The notes under the pieces are model-generated. The model was not told the origin of the DNA. It saw nothing but the letters and a program-made list of their open reading frames with translations, and made no database searches. A stretch of DNA of 10,540 bases, from NCBI GenBank assembly GCA_934216185.1, contig CAKQBM010000064.1, forward strand, positions 1-10,540, given 5' to 3'. Position 1 is the stretch's first letter, and each line of letters begins with the position of its first letter. Made by a program: the position numbers and the translations under genes. Shown here piece by piece: positions 1-8,059 of this stretch. Source of the DNA: an uncultured Streptococcus sp. (GTDB lineage Bacteria > Bacillota > Bacilli > Lactobacillales > Streptococcaceae).

Positions 1-809
1 ACAAATTGTTGGACTGGGTTGGTTTGACAAACTTTACAAACATTTGGAGCTTGAGTACCTTCCGTTCTGCCTTCGGTTCTGTTCTTTCTTGGACTATCAT
101 TTGGGCTTTATCTGCCTCAACTTTGCAGATCGTGATTGGTATCTTCACAGCTATCATTGCTAACCAACCATTTATCAAAGGAAAACGTATCTTCGGTGTT
201 ATTTTCCTTCTTCCTTGGGCTGTTCCAGCCTTCATCACTATCTTGACATTCTCAAATATGTTCAACGATAGTGTCGGAGCGATTAACACTCAAGTATTGC
301 CAATCCTAGCTAAATTCCTTCCTTTCCTTGATGGTGCTCTTATTCCTTGGAAAACAGACCCTACTTGGACAAAGGTTGCCTTGATTATGATGCAAGGTTG
401 GCTTGGATTCCCATACATCTACGTTTTGACTTTAGGTATCTTACAATCTATTCCTAACGACCTTTACGAAGCAGCTTATATTGACGGTGCTAATGCTTGG
501 CAAAAATTCCGCAACATCACTTTCCCAATGATCTTGGCTGTTGCAGCACCTACTTTGATTAGCCAATACACATTCAACTTTAACAACTTCTCTATCATGT
601 ACCTCTTCAATGGTGGAGGACCTGGTAGTGTCGGAGGTGGAGCTGGTTCAACCGATATCTTGATCTCATGGATCTACCGTTTGACAACAGGTACATCTCC
701 TCAATACTCAATGGCGGCAGCTGTTACCTTGATTATCTCTATCATTGTCATCTCAATCTCTATGATCGCATTCAAGAAACTACACGCATTTGATATGGAG
801 GATGTCTAA
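1..809 (+). CDS. malC: Maltodextrin ABC transporter permease MalC (MalF type), 5' end missing
   Basis: This is the C-terminal part of a binding-protein-dependent sugar permease. It forms one half of the membrane channel that imports maltose and maltodextrins. The reading frame is open to the left edge (codon phase starts at base 3), so the TTG at 6 is not the true start. About 269 codons are visible; pneumococcal MalC is, from memory, roughly 430 residues. Counting from that TTG, hydrophobic segments lie near residues 25-52, 62-86, 122-147, 172-190 and 236-256. The EAA loop that docks on the ATPase is at residues 154-174 ([12 protein letters not shown], with the invariant G at 161 and a terminal FP). 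The stop codon lies one base before the malD start codon. MalC pairs with MalD, and the MalX binding protein should be encoded just upstream. The call is firm from the EAA loop and the mal gene order. Confidence 0.93.
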   Translation, partial: KLLDWVGLTNFTNIWSLSTFRSAFGSVLSWTIIWALSASTLQIVIGIFTAIIANQPFIKGKRIFGVIFLLPWAVPAFITILTFSNMFNDSVGAINTQVLPILAKFLPFLDGALIPWKTDPTWTKVALIMMQGWLGFPYIYVLTLGILQSIPNDLYEAAYIDGANAWQKFRNITFPMILAVAAPTLISQYTFNFNNFSIMYLFNGGGPGSVGGGAGSTDILISWIYRLTTGTSPQYSMAAAVTLIISIIVISISMIAFKKLHAFDMEDV

Positions 810-810
810 G

Positions 811-1653
811 ATGAATAACTCAATTAAACTCAAACGTAGACTGACTCAAACCCTTACTTACCTCTACTTAATTGGCCTATCAATCGTGATTATCTATCCA
901 CTTTTGATTACCATCATGTCAGCCTTTAAAGCAGGTAACGTCTCAGCCTTTAAACTAGATACTAATATCGACCTCAATTTTGATAACTTTAAAGGCCTCT
1001 TCACTGAAACCTTGTACGGTACTTGGTACCTCAACACTTTGATTATCGCCTTGATTACCATGGTTGTTCAAACAAGTATCATCGTACTTGCTGGTTATGC
1101 CTACAGCCGTTACAATTTCTTGGCTCGTAAACAAAGTTTGGTCTTCTTCTTGATTATCCAAATGGTGCCAACAATGGCCGCTTTGACAGCCTTCTTCGTT
1201 ATGGCACTTATGTTGAACGCCCTTAACCACAGCTGGTTCCTCATCTTCCTCTACGTTGGTGGTGGTATCCCGATGAATGCTTGGCTCATGAAAGGCTACT
1301 TCGATACAGTGCCAATGTCTCTAGACGAATCTGCAAAACTAGACGGTGCAGGACACTTCCGCCGCTTCTGGCAAATTGTTCTTCCACTTGTTCGCCCAAT
1401 GGTTGCCGTACAAGCTCTCTGGGCCTTCATGGGACCTTTCGGGGACTACATCCTCTCTAGTTTCTTGCTTCGTGAGAAAGAATACTTTACTGTTGCCGTA
1501 GGGCTCCAAACCTTCGTTAGCAATGTGAAAAACATGAAGATCGCCTACTTCTCAGCAGGTGCTATCCTCATCGCCCTTCCAATCTGTATTCTCTTCTTCT
1601 TCCTACAAAAGAACTTTGTTTCAGGACTTACAAGTGGTGGCGACAAGGGATAA
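811..1653 (+). CDS. malD: Maltodextrin ABC transporter permease MalD (MalG type)
   Basis: This is the second channel subunit of the maltodextrin importer, partner of MalC, 280 residues long and typical of the MalG family. I place the start at ATG 811, because GGAGG at 796-800 lies 10 bases before it. The upstream in-frame ATG at 802 and TTG at 790 are too close to that site or upstream of it. Membrane segments are seen near residues 15-37, 75-98, 108-135, 143-160, 195-215 and 250-272. The EAA loop is at residues 172-194 ([12 protein letters not shown], then IVLP), which contacts the nucleotide-binding subunit. No ATPase gene follows, so the ATPase must come from elsewhere (MsmK in streptococci, established knowledge). 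The final codons and stop lie inside a transcription terminator hairpin. Confidence 0.96.
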   Translation: MNNSIKLKRRLTQTLTYLYLIGLSIVIIYPLLITIMSAFKAGNVSAFKLDTNIDLNFDNFKGLFTETLYGTWYLNTLIIALITMVVQTSIIVLAGYAYSRYNFLARKQSLVFFLIIQMVPTMAALTAFFVMALMLNALNHSWFLIFLYVGGGIPMNAWLMKGYFDTVPMSLDESAKLDGAGHFRRFWQIVLPLVRPMVAVQALWAFMGPFGDYILSSFLLREKEYFTVAVGLQTFVSNVKNMKIAYFSAGAILIALPICILFFFLQKNFVSGLTSGGDKG

Positions 1654-1674
1654 TTTATCCCCGCCACCCTTTTT
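1636..1674 (+). terminator. Rho-independent terminator overlapping the malD stop codon
   Basis: The outer stem GGTGGCG (1636-1642) pairs with CGCCACC (1662-1668). The inner arms GGGATAA (1647-1653) and TTATCCC (1655-1661) are also complementary, with a four-base bulge at 1643-1646. The run CTTTTT follows at 1669-1674. The malD stop TAA (1651-1653) lies at the top of the hairpin, so the 5' arm is translated. It should end most transcripts coming from malC and malD. Confidence 0.88.
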
Positions 1675-1732
1675 CATTTTGAAGCTTGTGACTATAAAAA
1701 TATCCTTACAACAAGCAATTTTTCTCCTAGAC

Positions 1733-1761
1733 TTGAAATAAAGCACATTTCTCTATATAAT
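1733..1761 (+). promoter_or_regulatory. Predicted sigma-A promoter for malA-malR
   Basis: The -35 box TTGAAA (1733-1738) and a perfect -10 box TATAAT (1756-1761) are separated by exactly 17 bases. They lie just after the malD terminator and about 40 bases before malA. The expected transcription start is near 1768. I see no full MalR palindrome overlapping the promoter; the nearest operator-like core is inside malA at 1859-1866. Confidence 0.78.
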
Positions 1762-1798
1762 AATACTCATATAGAAAACACCTTTTAGAAAGATACCT

Positions 1799-2599
1799 AT
1801 GCTTCCATATCCATTTTCCTATTTTTCAAGTATTTGGGGATTTCGTAAGCCCCTGTCCAAACGTTTCGGACTCAACTGGTTTCAACTTCTCTTTACCAGT
1901 ATCTTCCTTATCAGCTTGTCTATGGTACCCATTGCCATCCAAAACAGCTCCCAGGAGACTTATCCGCTAGAAACCTTTATCGATAATGTCTATGAACCAT
2001 TGACAGATGAAGTTGTCCAGGATCTCTCTGAGCATGCTAAAATTGTTGATGGCGACTTAACTTATACAGGTACAGCTAGTCAAGCATCTTCTCTTGTGAT
2101 TGGTCCAAGTCAAAGCAAGGAATTACCTAAGGACTTGCAACTGCATTTCGATACAAAAGAACTGGTCATCAGCAAGGAAAGTAAGGAACTGACTCGTATC
2201 TCTTACCGAGCGATTCAGACTGAGAGCTTCAAAAGCAAAGACAGCTTGACCCAAGCGATTTCTAAAGACTGGTACCAACAAAATCGTGTCTATATCAGTC
2301 TCTTCCTAGTTCTCGGTGCTAGCTTCCTCTTTGGTTTGAATTTCTTTATCGTCTCTCTAGGAGCGAGTCTTCTCCTTTATATCACTAAGAAATCACGCCT
2401 CTTTTCATTTAGGACCTTTAAAGAGTGCTACCATTTTATCTTGAACTGTTTAGGATTACCAACTCTGATTACACTTATTTTGGGATTATTTGGCCAAAAT
2501 ATGACAACTCTGATTACTGTACAAAACATTCTTTTTGTCCTTTATCTGGTCACTATCTTTTATAAAACACATTTCCGTGACCCAGATTACTATAAATAG
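1799..2599 (+). CDS. malA: MalA, DUF1189-family membrane protein of maltodextrin utilisation
   Basis: This 266-residue integral membrane protein is of the DUF1189 type and is annotated as MalA in pneumococcal mal loci. Its molecular role is not established. One membrane segment lies near residues 27-46. It is followed by a hydrophilic, probably extracellular part (about 47-163, rich in S, K, D and E). Three or four further membrane segments then fall between residues 164 and 257. The ATG at 1799 has only a modest ribosome site (AGAAAG at 1787-1792). No enzyme motif is visible. The gene has its own promoter, lies between the transporter genes and the repressor gene, and its TAG stop falls inside the malR ribosome site, so the two are probably co-translated. 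A role linked to the transporter or to sensing is inferred from position only. Confidence 0.9.
   Translation: MLPYPFSYFSSIWGFRKPLSKRFGLNWFQLLFTSIFLISLSMVPIAIQNSSQETYPLETFIDNVYEPLTDEVVQDLSEHAKIVDGDLTYTGTASQASSLVIGPSQSKELPKDLQLHFDTKELVISKESKELTRISYRAIQTESFKSKDSLTQAISKDWYQQNRVYISLFLVLGASFLFGLNFFIVSLGASLLLYITKKSRLFSFRTFKECYHFILNCLGLPTLITLILGLFGQNMTTLITVQNILFVLYLVTIFYKTHFRDPDYYK
1859..1866 (+). promoter_or_regulatory. Operator-like palindrome AAACGTTT inside malA
   Basis: AAACGTTT is a perfect 8-base palindrome with a central CG, matching the core of LacI-family operators of the GCAAACGTTTGC kind. It lies within malA codons for SKRF, about 90 bases downstream of the predicted malA start of transcription. 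The flanks (CC and CG) do not extend the symmetry, so this could be chance. A role as an internal MalR roadblock or auxiliary operator is speculative. Confidence 0.25.
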
Positions 2600-2608
2600 G
2601 AGATTTTT

Positions 2609-3595
2609 ATGCCCGTTACGATTAAAGATGTGGCCAAGGCTGCTGGTGTTTCACCTTCAACCGTAACCCGTGTTATTCAAAATAAATCAACCATTAGCGA
2701 CGAAACTAAAAAACGTGTTCGCAAGGCTATGAAGGAGCTCAATTACCATCCTAACCTCAACGCTCGTAGTTTGGTAAGCAGTTATACCCAAGTTATTGGC
2801 TTGGTGCTTCCTGACGACTCAGATGCCTTCTATCAAAATCCTTTCTTCCCATCTGTCCTCCGTGGTATTGCCCAAGTCGCCTCTGAGAACCACTACGCCA
2901 TTCAGATAGCAACAGGGAAAGATGAGAAGGAGCGTCTTGCTGCCATCTCACAAATGGTCTATGGTAAACGTGTAGACGGTTTAATTTTCCTTTATGCCGA
3001 AGAGGAAGATCCTTTAGTCAAACTGGTTGCTGATGAGCAGTTCCCCTTCCTCATCCTCGGAAAATCTCTGTCCCCCTTTATTCCACTTGTCGATAACGAC
3101 AATGTCCAAGCTGGTTTTGATGCGACCGAATATTTCATCAAAAAAGGTTGCAAACGAATTGCCTTCATCGGAGGGACTAAGCGACTCTTCGTAACACAAG
3201 ACCGTTTAACAGGCTATGAGTCAGCACTCAAACAGCACCAACTGCCTCTTGATAGTAACTTGACCTATTTTGCGAACGAATTTCTAGAAGAAAAAGGTTA
3301 TCAATTCAGTAAGCGTTTGTTTAAACACGATCCTATGATTGATGCTATCATCACAACTGATAGCCTCCTAGCTGAAGGGGTCTGTGACTACATCGCTAAG
3401 CACCAACTGGATGTCCCTGTTCTCAGCTTCGACTCAGTCAATCCCAAACTCAACTTGACGGCCTATGTCGATATTAATAGCTTGGAACTTGGTCGTGTTT
3501 CTCTTGAAACCATCCTCCAGATTATCAATGATGCTAAAAGCAATAAACAAATTTGTTACCGCCAGTTAATCGCCCACAAAATTATTGAAAAATAA
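2609..3595 (+). CDS. malR: Maltose operon repressor MalR, LacI/GalR family
   Basis: This 328-residue regulator has the usual length for LacI/GalR proteins. The N-terminal helix-turn-helix spans residues 4-23 (IKDVAKAAGVSPSTVTRV), with recognition-helix residues STVTRV. The hinge helix is near residues 47-58 (HPNLNARSLVSS). A periplasmic-binding-protein-like effector domain fills residues 61-320, with family-typical stretches such as GLVLPDD, DRLTGYESAL and ITTDSLLAEGV. From the known pneumococcal system, MalR represses the mal operons and is released by maltose or maltodextrins. The ribosome site AGGAG (2598-2602) contains the end of the malA stop and is well placed before ATG 2609. It is transcribed with malA and followed by a strong terminator. 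Confidence 0.95.
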   Translation: MPVTIKDVAKAAGVSPSTVTRVIQNKSTISDETKKRVRKAMKELNYHPNLNARSLVSSYTQVIGLVLPDDSDAFYQNPFFPSVLRGIAQVASENHYAIQIATGKDEKERLAAISQMVYGKRVDGLIFLYAEEEDPLVKLVADEQFPFLILGKSLSPFIPLVDNDNVQAGFDATEYFIKKGCKRIAFIGGTKRLFVTQDRLTGYESALKQHQLPLDSNLTYFANEFLEEKGYQFSKRLFKHDPMIDAIITTDSLLAEGVCDYIAKHQLDVPVLSFDSVNPKLNLTAYVDINSLELGRVSLETILQIINDAKSNKQICYRQLIAHKIIEK

Positions 3596-3619
3596 AAACC
3601 AGCTCGCGCTGGTTTTTTT
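3594..3619. terminator. Bidirectional terminator between convergent malR and the YitT-family gene
   Basis: The stem CCAGC (3599-3603) pairs with GCTGG (3608-3612) around the loop TCGC. The stem is extended by A-T pairs from the flanking A5 (3594-3598) and T7 (3613-3619). On the plus strand seven T residues follow the stem. On the minus strand the complement of the A-rich 5' flank gives TTTTTATTTTT. It can therefore stop malA-malR transcripts from the left and the aspS-yitT transcript from the right. Confidence 0.92.
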
Positions 3620-3624
3620 AGTCA

Positions 3625-4566
3625 CTAATTTTCTGTTTCAACGAATCGTCCCAGAATATGAACATTCTCCGATACAGAGACAAAGGCGCTTGGATCCACC
3701 TGTTTCATAATTTGTTTAAATTCATTAAACTCTGCACGGGTAATGACAGTGATTAAAACTGCCTTTCTTTCGTGATTATAGGTTCCTTCTGCATCGTGAA
3801 TCATGGTTGCTCCGCGGTGCAATTTTTTATGGATTTTTTCAATTACCTTGTCTGAATGATTGGTCACAATCATGGCCTGCATTCGTTTTTGCTTGGTAAA
3901 AACAGCGTCTGTCACACGGCTAGAAACAAAGATGGTAATCATAGAATAAAGAGCGTATTTCCAACCAAAGGTCAAACCTGCTATCAGCATGATAGTCCCA
4001 TTTACCAAGAAAGAAATACTACCGACATTCTTACCCGTTTTCTTGCGAATGGTCAGACTGACGATATCCGTCCCACCACTGGAGATATTGTTTCGAAGAG
4101 CAAAACCAATCCCCAAGCCCATGACAACACCCCCAAAGAGGGCATTGATAATAGGATCCTCAGTCAAGGTTGCCACAGGGACAAACTGGATAAAGAAGGA
4201 ACTCATGGATACCGTGATAAAGGTAAAGACAGTGAACTTATGACCAATCTGATACCAAGCCAAGACCATCAAAGGAAAATTAATAGCGTAGAAGGTCAGT
4301 GAAATCGGAATATGAAAACCAAACCAGTGATTACTCAAGGCAGAGATAATCTGTGCCAAACCTGTCGCACCACTCGAATACACATGTCCTGGTTGGAAAA
4401 AGAAATTGACCGCTACTGCTGATAAAAAACCATAGGCCAGAGAGGCCGAAATCTTTTCGTCATACTTTTCTCGAGAGATGCTTTGTAAGACACGTAAAAT
4501 TTTTATCTGATGAGCAAAGCGGCGCAGATAATAGCGCCACCGCTTAATTCGTTTTGCTTGTTTCAT
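3625..4566 (-). CDS. YitT-family membrane protein (DUF161 plus DUF2179)
   Basis: This is a 313-residue polytopic membrane protein of the YitT family, whose function is not established. After a basic N-terminus (residues 1-27), about five or six membrane segments lie between residues 40 and 215. The conserved family motif SSGGTDIV is at 162-169, preceded by a glycine-rich helix ([13 protein letters not shown], 144-156). A soluble C-terminal DUF2179-type domain occupies roughly 226-310 and ends in HILGRF. The start codon lies 23 bases inside the 3' end of aspS in another frame, and the ribosome site is weak (AGAAG). Translation is therefore probably coupled to aspS, and no separate promoter is evident. 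The family is clear; substrate and role are unknown. Confidence 0.9.
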   Translation of the reverse strand: MKQAKRIKRWRYYLRRFAHQIKILRVLQSISREKYDEKISASLAYGFLSAVAVNFFFQPGHVYSSGATGLAQIISALSNHWFGFHIPISLTFYAINFPLMVLAWYQIGHKFTVFTFITVSMSSFFIQFVPVATLTEDPIINALFGGVVMGLGIGFALRNNISSGGTDIVSLTIRKKTGKNVGSISFLVNGTIMLIAGLTFGWKYALYSMITIFVSSRVTDAVFTKQKRMQAMIVTNHSDKVIEKIHKKLHRGATMIHDAEGTYNHERKAVLITVITRAEFNEFKQIMKQVDPSAFVSVSENVHILGRFVETEN

Positions 4567-6307
4567 CTTCTTCTACTTGTAAGCTGAGTTCCTCTAGTTG
4601 TTTGAGAGCGACTGTTGATGGAGCTTGTGTCATTGGGTCAGTTGCCTTGTTGTTCTTAGGAAAGGCAATAACTTCACGGATATTTTCTTCTCCTGCAAGC
4701 AACATAACAAATCGGTCAAGCCCGATAGCCAAACCACCGTGTGGTGGGAAACCATAGTCCATGGCTTCAAGAAGGAAACCAAACTGGTCATTGGCTTCTT
4801 CAGCTGAGAAACCAAGAGCCTTGAACATGCGTTCTTGAAGGTCTTTTTGGTTGATACGAAGACTACCACCACCAAGCTCATAACCGTTCAAAACGATATC
4901 GTAAGCAATGGCACGAACCTTAGCCAAATCACCTTCTAGTTCGTGAGCTGTTTCTTCTTGTGGAAGGGTGAACGGATGGTGGGCACTCATGTAACGGCCT
5001 TCTTCTTCAGACCATTCAAACATTGGCCAGTCAACCACCCAAAGGAAGTTGAATTTATCGTTATCAATCAAGCCAAGCTCTTTGGCAATACGTCCCCGAA
5101 GGGCACCTAATGTTGCATTGGCTACCTCAAGCGTATCTGCCACAAAGAGAATCAAGTCCTTGTCTTCAAGAGCAAGAGCTGTTGTCAATTCTGCTTGGAT
5201 GCCAGTCAAGAATTTGGCAACTGGTCCGTTTAATCCTCCATCAACTACCTTGACCCAAGCAAGACCTTTGGCACCGTACTGTTTGGCCACTTCAGTCATT
5301 TTGTCAATGTCTTTACGTGAATAGTTGTCCGCAGCTCCTTTGACCACAATGGCTTTCACAGCAGGTGCTTCTGAGAAGACTTTAAAGTCCACACCTTTGA
5401 CCACTTCTGTCAAGTCCTGAAGCAACATGTCAAAACGCGTATCAGGTTTATCGGAACCATAAAGAGCCATGGCATCATCATATTTCATACGAGGGAATGG
5501 AAGCGTTACTTCGATGCCTTTGGTTTCTTTCATCACGCGCGCAATCAAGCCTTCTGTGATATCTTGGATTTCTTGCTCCGTAAGGAAAGACGTTTCCAAG
5601 TCGACCTGAGTGAACTCAGGCTGACGGTCACCACGCAAGTCCTCGTCACGGAAACATTTAACGATTTGATAATAACGGTCAAAACCAGCATTCATCAAGA
5701 GCTGTTTCATGATTTGTGGACTTTGAGGAAGGGCATAAAAATGCCCTTTATTAACACGAGATGGCACCAAATAGTCACGCGCCCCTTCTGGTGTTGACTT
5801 AGAAAGGAAAGGTGTCTCCACGTCGATAAACTCCAACTCATCCAAGTAATTACGGATAGAGTGGGTCACCTTAGCACGAAGTTTAAGATTTTCCAACATC
5901 TCTGGACGACGAAGGTCAAGGTAACGGTAACGCAAACGTGTATCGTCATTGGCCTCAATGCCATCTTTAATCTCAAATGGTGTTGTCTTAGCTGTATTCA
6001 GCACTGTCAAAGCTGTCACGTTTAACTCAACTGCACCTGTTAGCAACTTATCATTGGCTTGCTCACGCGCAACGACTTGACCAGTTACTTCGATAACAAA
6101 TTCACTACGAAGGCTTTCAGCTGTTGCCATGACCTCTGCAGATACTTTTTCAGGGTTGATAACCAACTGCATGATTCCTTCACGGTCACGAAGGTCGATA
6201 AAGATCAAACCACCAAGGTCACGACGACGTCCAACCCATCCTTTCAAGGTAATTTCTTGTCCGATGTGTTCCTCACGAACACGACCAGCATACATACTAC
6301 GTTTCAT
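4544..6307 (-). CDS. aspS: Aspartyl-tRNA synthetase
   Basis: This cytosolic class II synthetase charges tRNA-Asp with aspartate using ATP. Its 587 residues match the bacterial type. The N-terminal OB-fold anticodon-binding domain covers about residues 1-105 ([20 protein letters not shown] near 23-42). Motif 1 lies around 152-172. The QSPQ aspartate-binding loop is at 195-198. Motif 2 is at 219-236 ([18 protein letters not shown]). A GAD-type insertion lies between about 280 and 420. Motif 3 ends in GLDR at 529-532. Residue 31 is Leu (RRRDLGG); the His found here in non-discriminating bacterial enzymes is absent, which suggests a tRNA-Asp-specific enzyme. ATG 6307 has a strong site (AGGAGAG) and follows an extended -10 promoter. 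No T-box leader is seen. The gene overlaps the downstream YitT-family gene by 23 bases. Confidence 0.98.
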   Translation of the reverse strand: MKRSMYAGRVREEHIGQEITLKGWVGRRRDLGGLIFIDLRDREGIMQLVINPEKVSAEVMATAESLRSEFVIEVTGQVVAREQANDKLLTGAVELNVTALTVLNTAKTTPFEIKDGIEANDDTRLRYRYLDLRRPEMLENLKLRAKVTHSIRNYLDELEFIDVETPFLSKSTPEGARDYLVPSRVNKGHFYALPQSPQIMKQLLMNAGFDRYYQIVKCFRDEDLRGDRQPEFTQVDLETSFLTEQEIQDITEGLIARVMKETKGIEVTLPFPRMKYDDAMALYGSDKPDTRFDMLLQDLTEVVKGVDFKVFSEAPAVKAIVVKGAADNYSRKDIDKMTEVAKQYGAKGLAWVKVVDGGLNGPVAKFLTGIQAELTTALALEDKDLILFVADTLEVANATLGALRGRIAKELGLIDNDKFNFLWVVDWPMFEWSEEEGRYMSAHHPFTLPQEETAHELEGDLAKVRAIAYDIVLNGYELGGGSLRINQKDLQERMFKALGFSAEEANDQFGFLLEAMDYGFPPHGGLAIGLDRFVMLLAGEENIREVIAFPKNNKATDPMTQAPSTVALKQLEELSLQVEEDETSKTN

Positions 6308-6335
6308 TGTTTCTCTCCTCTTTTATTCTGTTACT

Positions 6336-6344
6336 ATTTTACCA
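6336..6344 (-). promoter_or_regulatory. Predicted extended -10 promoter of aspS
   Basis: On the minus strand the sequence reads TGGTAAAAT, an extended -10 (TG, one base, TAAAAT). At normal spacing upstream I find no good -35 box (best is TGAAGA, 3 of 6). The expected start of transcription is near 6329, giving a leader of only about 20 bases that carries the AGGAGAG ribosome site. This leaves no room for a T-box or other long leader regulator. Confidence 0.6.
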
Positions 6345-6432
6345 TAAAAGCGCAGGCTCTTCATGAAAATCATCAGAAAAGTTTGCCTGTCTTTAAAAAT
6401 CAAGTGAAGATCCTAAAAATTAACGCCCATAC

Positions 6433-6456
6433 AAAAATCCGATGAACTTCACCGGA
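6433..6456 (-). terminator. Terminator of the right-hand operon
   Basis: On the minus strand TCCGGTGAA (6456-6448) pairs with TTCATCGGA (6446-6438), with one G-T wobble, and TTTTT follows at 6437-6433. It begins a few bases after the stop of the 76-residue gene at 6462. It separates the nine-gene operon from the aspS promoter. Confidence 0.8.
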
Positions 6457-6461
6457 CTCTT

Positions 6462-6692
6462 TTATTTTGAATTGTTGCCTGCTTTACGCTTTTCAGCGAT
6501 TTCAGCTGCCTTTCTAGGCAAGACAATTTCCGTTGTATAAGCTGTTCCAAAACGCCAGATACCAGCAATAGGGGCAAAGACCACTGCTAGGTGGCTATAG
6601 AAGAAATCACCTTTGAAGGCATAAGCTAATCCCCCAATGATGAAAAATAGAACGACTGCTTGAATCACTGCTAATAAAATTACTCGTTTCAT
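6462..6692 (-). CDS. Small membrane protein, 76 residues, unknown function
   Basis: I do not recognise a family. Two hydrophobic segments are seen, near residues 5-25 (LLAVIQAVVLFFIIGGLAYAF) and 34-46 (LAVVFAPIAGIW). A basic, polar tail (residues 58-76, PRKAAEIAEKRKAGNNSK) probably faces the cytoplasm. There is no lipobox, no double-glycine leader and no cysteine. ATG 6692 has a strong ribosome site (GGAGG, 6697-6701) just upstream. The gene lies 17 bases after the CPBP protease gene and is the last of the operon, with a terminator right behind it. A strong ribosome site and tight packing support a real gene. Confidence 0.75.
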   Translation of the reverse strand: MKRVILLAVIQAVVLFFIIGGLAYAFKGDFFYSHLAVVFAPIAGIWRFGTAYTTEIVLPRKAAEIAEKRKAGNNSK

Positions 6693-6709
6693 GTGACCTC
6701 CTGACTCTA

Positions 6710-7351
6710 TTATAGCATGAGAATCATCAAAAAGCTGACTAAATTATTCAAAGCGTGGAGAGAAATACTGTAGACCAGACCTTTTCTGCTAATATAAGCC
6801 AAACCCAAGCTAAAACCTAGACTAGCATAAACTAAAAACTGTTGCAAAGTTCCTGGAGAATGAATCAAGGCAAACAGAACACTCGATACCAGAAGGAAAA
6901 GCAGAGTTTGTTTACTATTGTCCTGCTTAGGAAAGAGATAGCGTGCTAACATCCCTCTAAAGATGAGTTCTTCCGTCAAAGGAGCAAAAATATTAATCGC
7001 AAAGAATGAGAAAAGTGGCTGAGCCAAGGTCAGGTCTGTCGCTGTTTGCTGATTTACCGAAGGATCATTTGGTAGGAAAAATTGAACGACAAGAGATAAG
7101 AACCAAACCAAGGCAGGAAGCCAAATAAATCGGTTAAAACCACTCTTCTCAATACGAACAGGACCTTTCTGATACCATTTATAAATGACGTACACATATA
7201 CTCCAGCCAAGGCCACATAGAGCAAGGTAGTAGCATAAGGTGAAGCGCCTAAATTCAAAGCTTCTACAGCCCCACTCTGAACAGTACCATAGATAAAGAA
7301 AAAGGATAGAATGGCTAGAAGAAACCAGCCAAGGTTTTTAAGTAGTTTCAT
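6710..7351 (-). CDS. CPBP-family intramembrane metalloprotease (CAAX protease / Abi type)
   Basis: This is a 213-residue integral membrane protein with all the conserved motifs of the CPBP (Rce1-like) family. These are EExxxR at residues 127-132 (EELIFR), FxxxH at 160-164 (FALIH) and HxxxN at 199-203 (HALNN). The Glu and His residues are the presumed metal-binding and catalytic positions. Membrane segments lie near 8-25, 40-58, 75-93, 112-126, 150-167, 172-186 and 194-212. In lactic acid bacteria such proteins can give bacteriocin self-immunity or process peptides (established for some members); the substrate here is unknown. The ribosome site AGGAG contains the end of the stop codon of the upstream permease gene, pointing to coupled expression with the ABC transporter. 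Confidence 0.92.
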   Translation of the reverse strand: MKLLKNLGWFLLAILSFFFIYGTVQSGAVEALNLGASPYATTLLYVALAGVYVYVIYKWYQKGPVRIEKSGFNRFIWLPALVWFLSLVVQFFLPNDPSVNQQTATDLTLAQPLFSFFAINIFAPLTEELIFRGMLARYLFPKQDNSKQTLLFLLVSSVLFALIHSPGTLQQFLVYASLGFSLGLAYISRKGLVYSISLHALNNLVSFLMILML

Positions 7352-7360
7352 ATAAATCTC

Positions 7361-8059
7361 CTATCTTGCTTTATAGCTGTTTTTCAATACAAAGAGGTTC
7401 GCTATTCCTAACACAAGAACCCAGGCAAGTAACATACCAATATTAGAAAAAGATATTTCCCCACCTTTTTTATTTAAAAGATTTACAATTGGACCGACGA
7501 ACGAATAATCCAATACTTTTTGAACCGTATCATTTTGAAGAGCAATTATAGGTAAAAAAGAGACAATTAACATAGGGAAGATACTATAAACTTGCGCTTT
7601 AGATTGAGTATCTGACACCGCACCGATTAGAAGGTTGAGAAAAATAATACTAATAGTTGCTAGGAGCAAATAGATAACGTAGGCAAATAAGTAACCTGAT
7701 AGATCTACTTTAAGATAGACTGGGAGTAAAATCATTCCAAGCAACATAATCAACATAGGGAGGACGAGCATACTAAGAGTATATTCTGTTGCTGTCACAC
7801 CACTTAGAATGAGTGATTTAAGATTTCGCTTTTCCTTATCTTCTGCCATCATAATCGATACCATATAACCACTTCCCATACTCAAGACCATGGTCAAACT
7901 CGTAGAGAGGAGAAACATACTCAATTCTCCATTCTTATTCATGAATTCATTATATAGAACAGCAATACCAAAAGGCATCAATAAAGTTGCTAACAAAGTT
8001 GAATTGCTGATAAGAACTTGTAATCTTAACCATAGTAGGGCATTTAATTTTCTAAACAT
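7361..8059 (-). CDS. ABC-2 type transporter permease
   Basis: This is a 232-residue membrane protein with about six hydrophobic segments (near residues 18-36, 48-70, 93-116, 122-148, 158-174 and 205-226). A charged cytoplasmic loop after the second segment (AEDKEKRNLKSLILSGV) is typical of ABC-2 exporter permeases. It follows the ATPase gene with an 8-base overlap (8052-8059), and its ribosome site AGGAG lies inside the ATPase gene, so the two are made together. The pair should form an exporter or membrane-stress pump acting from the cytoplasm outward. Substrate cannot be told from the sequence. It is somewhat short for the family but has no visible break. Confidence 0.88.
   Translation of the reverse strand: MFRKLNALLWLRLQVLISNSTLLATLLMPFGIAVLYNEFMNKNGELSMFLLSTSLTMVLSMGSGYMVSIMMAEDKEKRNLKSLILSGVTATEYTLSMLVLPMLIMLLGMILLPVYLKVDLSGYLFAYVIYLLLATISIIFLNLLIGAVSDTQSKAQVYSIFPMLIVSFLPIIALQNDTVQKVLDYSFVGPIVNLLNKKGGEISFSNIGMLLAWVLVLGIANLFVLKNSYKAR

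Noticed and set aside
955..1230. Open frame on the minus strand inside malD.
   Set aside because: Antisense shadow of a clear conserved gene, with no ribosome site and no recognisable protein features.
1684..1725. Inverted repeat GCTTGT (1684-1689) / ACAAGC (1711-1716) followed by a T-rich run, as a second terminator after malD.
   Set aside because: The stem is only six pairs with a 21-base loop and a weak A-T interior; the hairpin at 1636-1668 already explains termination.
3856..4302. A 148-codon plus-strand open frame opposite the YitT-family gene.
   Set aside because: Low-complexity polar translation with no family likeness; the opposite strand carries a well-supported membrane protein.
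6352..6389. CAGGC / GCCTG repeat upstream of the aspS promoter as a leader or regulator structure.
   Set aside because: Only five pairs around a 27-base loop, and it lies upstream of the predicted transcription start.
6059..6445. A 128-codon plus-strand open frame crossing the aspS 5' end and promoter.
   Set aside because: It is antisense to conserved AspRS sequence and the aspS promoter, and its translation looks non-coding.
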